A stretch of 8,668 bases of DNA, taken from positions 1-8,668 of the forward strand of contig CAKSUT010000030.1 in the NCBI GenBank assembly GCA_934502885.1. Reading direction: 5' to 3'. This document shows positions 5,701-8,668 of the stretch, piece after piece. The notes beneath the pieces were generated by a model. That model was not told the origin of the DNA. It saw nothing but the letters and a program-made list of their open reading frames with translations, and made no database searches. The position numbers were made by a program, and so were the translations under genes. This DNA comes from an uncultured Eubacteriales bacterium (GTDB lineage: Bacteria; Bacillota; Clostridia; Oscillospirales; CAG-382). Every line of letters begins with the position of its first letter. The stretch's first letter is position 1.

Positions 5701-5743
5701 TTATAAAAAAATGATATTTTTGAACCGAATTTATTAAAAAATG
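5701..5743 (+). promoter_or_regulatory. candidate AraC operator: direct repeat, 30-bp period
   Basis: TTATAAAAAAATG (5701-5713) and TTATTAAAAAATG (5731-5743) match at 12 of 13 positions and begin exactly 30 bp apart, about three helical turns. The second copy ends just before the -35. AraC-family activators commonly bind paired direct repeats next to the -35, and such a regulator is encoded in this operon. The A-rich composition makes chance similarity possible. Confidence 0.35.
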
Positions 5744-5745
5744 CA

Positions 5746-5774
5746 TTGCAAAGTACATATTTTTTTGGTAAAAT
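5746..5774 (+). promoter_or_regulatory. promoter of the beta-helix/AraC operon
   Basis: TTGCAA (5746-5751, four of six) and TAAAAT (5769-5774, five of six) are separated by 17 bp. The start would fall near 5781, inside the SD of the leader ORF at 5793. Either the true start is a few bases upstream or the leader ORF is poorly translated. Confidence 0.45.
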
Positions 5775-5792
5775 ACAGAGGAGGTACGCCGC

Positions 5793-5846
5793 ATGGCGAT
5801 AGCTCAAATAAAAGAGAAAGCAGGAGATTGTTATGTTTTACGCTGA
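5793..5846 (+). CDS. candidate 17-residue leader peptide overlapping the beta-helix gene
   Basis: AGGAGG (5779-5784) stands 8 nt before an ATG that encodes MAIAQIKEKAGDCYVLR and stops at 5844-5846, 14 nt into the beta-helix gene in another frame. The SD and spacing are better than those of most genes here, and the arrangement suits translational coupling. The predicted transcription start would trim this SD, which weighs against it. I recognise no family. Confidence 0.4.
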   Translation: MAIAQIKEKAGDCYVLR

Positions 5847-7356
5847 CAAAAACTTCCTCGATGAAATCGACAAAAAATCAAACGAAAGAAAGAGAGCAAT
5901 ACTCCTCTCAAAAACCGATATAAGCCCCGTCGGACGTTCGTTCTATGTCTCAAACGAAGGCGACGACAAAAACGACGGCAGAACACCGGAAAATGCGGTT
6001 GCAACCCTTGCCGCACTTGACAGGATAGGACTCCTCCCCGGAGACGCCGTCTTTCTCAGAAGAGGCGATACGTGGAGAATAGGCGGCTGGACAGTGCCTG
6101 CCGGCGTCACACTTTCGGCATACGGCGAGGGAGCAAAGCCTGTCGTCACCTGCTCGCCCGAAAACGCCGCTCGTGAGAGTAAATGGACGCTCGTCAACGG
6201 TACGGACAACATTTGGCTCTACGCCGATAAGATAAACGACTGCGGCTGTATAGAGTTCGACGACGGCATTTTCGCCGTTAAAGCCGCGCCGTGGTACGTT
6301 GACGGAAGGTACGTTCACGACGACTGCACAACAGAGTTCGACCCCAAAACCGACCTTCCCTGCGACCTTGCGTTTTTCCAGAACTGCGACTCGGTGAAAA
6401 CCGACGACGGACTTCCGAAGCTTTATACAACCGAAAACCTCGGCTCGCTTTACCTGCGCTGTGACAAGGGCAACCCCGGTGCGGTATTCGCTTCGATTGA
6501 ATTTTTCGCCGGCAGAAACGCTCTCCGTGTCGGCGGTCCGACAGTCACGGTCGATAATATCTGCATAAAGCACTGCGCAGCGCACGGCGTCGGTGCCGGA
6601 AACGCCTTTGAGCTTCATGTGCAGAACTGCGAAATAGGTCCGCTCGGCGGCGGCATTCAGTTCTATAACAAGAACGGCTCACCCGTGAGATACGGCAACG
6701 GAGTCGAAATATACGGCGGATGCCGTGACTACGTTGTGAAAGACTGCTACATTCACGATATTTACGACGCCGGAGTAACGCACCAGAGAAAAGGGTCTGC
6801 CGCAACCCTTGACTACCGCGCCGAAAGCGCATACCCTCACAACGGTGAAGTGAAAACCTTCGATATGAAGGGCGTCATCGTCATGGAGGATATCGTCTAC
6901 AGCGGCAACCTCTTCGAGAGATGCATTTACTCAATCGAGTATTTCTGCGATCAGAGCGACAGCGACCTCGACTGCATGAGAAACGTCCTCATGGAGAACA
7001 ACATCTGCCGCTTTGCCGGCGGTTGGGGATGGCAGAGACCGAACAAGGTCGCACGCCACATTCAGGGCGGCTGGCTTGGCAGCAAGCGCAAGTATCCGTC
7101 GGAAAACTACGTCGTCAGAAACAATATTTTCGACAGAAGCATCGACGTTCTTGTGTCGATAAGTTCCACAAAGAAAGAGGATCTTCCGAAGATGGAAAAC
7201 AACCTTTACATTCAGTATGAGGGCGGAAACTACGGTATGTACGGCGTACCTTACGACAGGTATTACGCTTTCGACTCCGAGACGGAAACGAACGTCGTGA
7301 ACGGACTTCAGGGAGAGAACGTTAAGCTCTATGCGGTGCAGAGGGAAAATATCTGA
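5833..7356 (+). CDS. right-handed parallel beta-helix protein, putative carbohydrate-active enzyme
   Basis: A 507-residue protein with no signal peptide, so it probably acts inside the cell. Residues 36-62 (SFYVSNEGDDKNDG, then TPENAVATLAAL) and PGDAVFLRRGDTW (69-81) are the typical N-terminal start of pectate-lyase-like beta-helix proteins. Residues about 225-460 contain successive beta-helix coils: TVDNICIKHC, LHVQNCEIG, YVVKDCYIHDIYDAG, VYSGNLFERC, VLMENNICR, YVVRNNIFD and MENNLYI. AGGAG (5822-5826) six bases upstream fixes the start. Neighbouring genes suggest intracellular processing of an oligosaccharide under AraC control. The fold is shared by polysaccharide lyases, glycoside hydrolases and epimerases, so I cannot name a reaction or catalytic residues. 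Confidence 0.85.
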   Translation: MFYADKNFLDEIDKKSNERKRAILLSKTDISPVGRSFYVSNEGDDKNDGRTPENAVATLAALDRIGLLPGDAVFLRRGDTWRIGGWTVPAGVTLSAYGEGAKPVVTCSPENAARESKWTLVNGTDNIWLYADKINDCGCIEFDDGIFAVKAAPWYVDGRYVHDDCTTEFDPKTDLPCDLAFFQNCDSVKTDDGLPKLYTTENLGSLYLRCDKGNPGAVFASIEFFAGRNALRVGGPTVTVDNICIKHCAAHGVGAGNAFELHVQNCEIGPLGGGIQFYNKNGSPVRYGNGVEIYGGCRDYVVKDCYIHDIYDAGVTHQRKGSAATLDYRAESAYPHNGEVKTFDMKGVIVMEDIVYSGNLFERCIYSIEYFCDQSDSDLDCMRNVLMENNICRFAGGWGWQRPNKVARHIQGGWLGSKRKYPSENYVVRNNIFDRSIDVLVSISSTKKEDLPKMENNLYIQYEGGNYGMYGVPYDRYYAFDSETETNVVNGLQGENVKLYAVQRENI

Positions 7357-7400
7357 GCGGAATTTGAGTTCCGTAAGGCAAACGAAAGGAAAGGCGACAT

Positions 7401-8279
7401 ATGCCGGTAACGAGAATAGAGGACAATCAGGTTTTTGAGCCGGGAGTGGTTAAGATTGCGGTAAACAACGTCGAACACAACGGTCGTGTGGCGTTTCACA
7501 GCCATTCGTTCTGGGAGTTCGTTTACGTTGACAGCGGCTTTGCCATACACACCTGCGCCGGGGAGACGTCGATGCTTACGGGCGGAGACCTGTTCGTCAT
7601 CGCACCCGGCGAGACCCACGCCTACACAAGGGCGTGCAACACGGTGCTTTACAACTGCCTTTTCCGTGCAAGCGAGCTTGGCGACGAGGAGCGGAGTATT
7701 TTCTCCCTCCCCGGTTTTTCGGAGCTGCGAATGCGTGCCGAGGGCGGCGACGAAGTTATATCCCATGCAAAGCCGGAGTGCATAAGGTTGAATTTCACGG
7801 AACGTCACGAGATTATGACCATAATCGAAAAGATGAAATGGGAGAAGCTCAACCACCCGTCGGGCTGGCAGCAGATGATGAAGAGCCTGCTTATTCAGAT
7901 GCTCGTGTTCTATTCGAGGCTTGACGTTTACGCACGCCGTGCCGAAAGGCGAAGCGACAGCTACCTCGGTCACACCTACAAGGTGCTCAAATACCTCGAG
8001 GAAAACTACGACAAGAACATCAGCGCAAGAGAGCTGTCCGAGGCGACGGGACTTTCGTCCGACTACATCTCGAAGCAGTTCAAGCGCGAGCTTTCCATGA
8101 CGCCGACCGAGTATCTGCGCCGTTACAGGATAGCGAAGAGCATGGAGATGCTGCGCACGACCGATATGCCCATTGCCGACATTGCGCGGAGCGTCGGAAT
8201 CGATGAGCTGAGCGTCTTCTCGCGCCTATTTAAGCAGTTCGCCGGCGAGTCGCCGAGTAATTACAGGAAGCAGAATTGA
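7401..8279 (+). CDS. AraC-family transcriptional activator with cupin sensor domain
   Basis: A 292-residue regulator. The N-terminal cupin (about 15-90) has the HSHSFWEF motif (33-40) and GGDLFVIAPGETHAY (61-75), typical of the arabinose-binding-like sensor. The C-terminal DNA-binding domain (about 188-290) has two helix-turn-helix units: ISARELSEATGLSSDYISKQFKRE (207-230) and IADIARSVGIDELSVFSRLFKQF (258-280), followed by GESPSNYRK. Length is normal for the family. The SD AAGG (7391-7394) is six bases from the ATG. It lies 44 bp after the beta-helix gene, with a small CGGAA/TTCCG hairpin between them, and is probably co-transcribed. It likely activates its own operon in response to a sugar; the ligand is unknown. 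Confidence 0.93.
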   Translation: MPVTRIEDNQVFEPGVVKIAVNNVEHNGRVAFHSHSFWEFVYVDSGFAIHTCAGETSMLTGGDLFVIAPGETHAYTRACNTVLYNCLFRASELGDEERSIFSLPGFSELRMRAEGGDEVISHAKPECIRLNFTERHEIMTIIEKMKWEKLNHPSGWQQMMKSLLIQMLVFYSRLDVYARRAERRSDSYLGHTYKVLKYLEENYDKNISARELSEATGLSSDYISKQFKRELSMTPTEYLRRYRIAKSMEMLRTTDMPIADIARSVGIDELSVFSRLFKQFAGESPSNYRKQN

Positions 8280-8320
8280 CCGGTGCTTTGACTGCGTGAG
8301 CGCGCCGCGGTTACGAGAGC

Positions 8321-8450
8321 TTACGAAGGGTCTCCGACGGGCGAGGATTACGGGAGCCGCTCGCCGCGGGGCGTCTCCGACGGCTTCTTTTCTTGAAAGA
8401 AAAGAAGCAAAAGAACTTTATCGATTTCAAAGCTATCGCTTTGAAATGGG
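8321..8450 (+). repeat. dispersed intergenic repeat, right copy
   Basis: The head TTACGAAGGGTCTCCGACGG (8321-8340) is followed by GGGAGCCGCTCGCCGCG (8352-8368) and a second TCTCCGACGG (8374-8383). Then come a near-perfect palindrome with 12-bp arms (8383-8394 and 8397-8408), CAAAAGAACTT, and a hairpin with 10-bp arms (8424-8433 and 8438-8447). This is the same order as the left copy at 58-154 but in the opposite orientation. It follows the AraC gene and may help end its transcript. Confidence 0.75.
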
Positions 8451-8463
8451 AAGTCTTTGATGT

Positions 8464-8668
8464 AATTTGGAGAAATACCGCACGACGTCGTCGACGACTC
8501 CGTCGTGAAGTGAGCAAGGATTCATCTAATCCGAGAAAATACGAAAGTCGGCGACCATAAATTCAAGTCGCCGACTTAGATTTTTGCTGAATCAGGCTCT
8601 GTGGGGACTGTATCCGAACTTCTCCCGTTCCCGAAATTTGTACCTCACTTCGTTCGACGACAAATTAC
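8464..8668. repeat. repeat-like right edge with inverted ends, no confident gene
   Basis: AATTTG followed by a GTCGTCGACGAC palindrome (8487-8498) and GAAGTGAG (8507-8514) recurs in inverted form at 8642-8666: on the minus strand, AATTTGTCGTCGA, then CGAAGTGAGG. AATTTGT (8635-8641) also pairs with ACAAATT (8660-8666). The terminator-like hairpin lies between the two ends. This may be a small non-coding mobile or repetitive element. A minus-strand open frame entering from the right edge (8592-8666) is too short to call. Confidence 0.4.
8545..8585 (+). terminator. terminator-like hairpin
   Basis: AAGTCGGCGAC (8545-8555) and GTCGCCGACTT (8567-8577) form a perfect 11-bp stem with an 11-nt loop, then AGA and TTTTT (8581-8585). 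It lies about 265 bp past the AraC stop. It may serve this operon or a minus-strand gene entering from the right. Confidence 0.6.

Noticed and set aside
4382..5794. 470-residue minus-strand ORF opposite the ABC ATPase
   Set aside because: It is the antisense of a gene with all ABC motifs. Its repeated SVNEA comes only from the 15-bp stop-codon array.
8592..8666. Minus-strand open frame entering from the right edge
   Set aside because: Only about 24 codons are visible, within repeat-like sequence; too short to call a gene.
1..8668. CRISPR array, tRNA, rRNA, transposase or defence system
   Set aside because: No regularly spaced repeats with unique spacers, no tRNA-like cloverleaf and no such proteins were found on either strand.

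Overview
The window looks like a chromosomal segment of an uncultured, probably gut-associated Clostridia (Oscillospirales-like) bacterium. Reasons: consensus AGGAGG ribosome binding sites, a BspA-type leucine-rich-repeat lipoprotein, an unlinked MsmX/UgpC-type sugar ABC ATPase, an AraC-type regulator beside a beta-helix protein, mid-range GC, and hairpin-rich intergenic repeats of a kind common in that group. The organism assignment is inference.

Left (1-2476, minus strand): repeat-derived hairpins, then a two-gene metal-homeostasis operon. The promoter-proximal gene is a COG0523 (CobW/G3E) GTPase with a His/Asp/Cys-rich tract of nearly 100 residues. The second gene joins a divergent G3E-like P-loop domain to a C-terminal domain resembling DUF1980/TIGR03943 (YcgQ-like). 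A 37-codon Cys-containing ORF may lie in the leader and overlaps the GTPase start by ATGA. An 8-bp inverted repeat covers the -35 box.

Centre-left (2564-4064, plus): a divergent promoter drives a BspA-like LRR lipoprotein gene that is broken in two places. A frame change near 2915-2920 separates the signal peptide from the LRR domain. A 10-bp tandem duplication at 3973-3992 knocks the C-terminal tail out of frame.

Centre (4264-5624, plus): a monocistronic sugar ABC transporter ATPase with its own extended -10 promoter and terminator. Its stop codon lies in a 15-bp unit repeated five times, so five TGA stops follow one another in frame.

Right (5629-8279, plus): a likely operon of a cytoplasmic right-handed beta-helix protein (carbohydrate-active enzyme candidate) and an AraC-family activator. 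A short leader ORF with a consensus SD and a 30-bp-spaced direct repeat lie upstream. The right edge (8280-8668) holds repeats and a terminator-like hairpin and shows no confident gene.

The genes form at least four transcription units: metal chaperones, surface LRR protein, multipurpose sugar ATPase, and regulated glycan utilisation. The most unusual features are the GTPase/DUF1980 fusion, the metal-binding tract, a recurring arrangement of short ORFs touching the next gene's start, and tandem duplications clustered at gene 3' ends. I found no CRISPR array, tRNA, rRNA, transposase or defence system.
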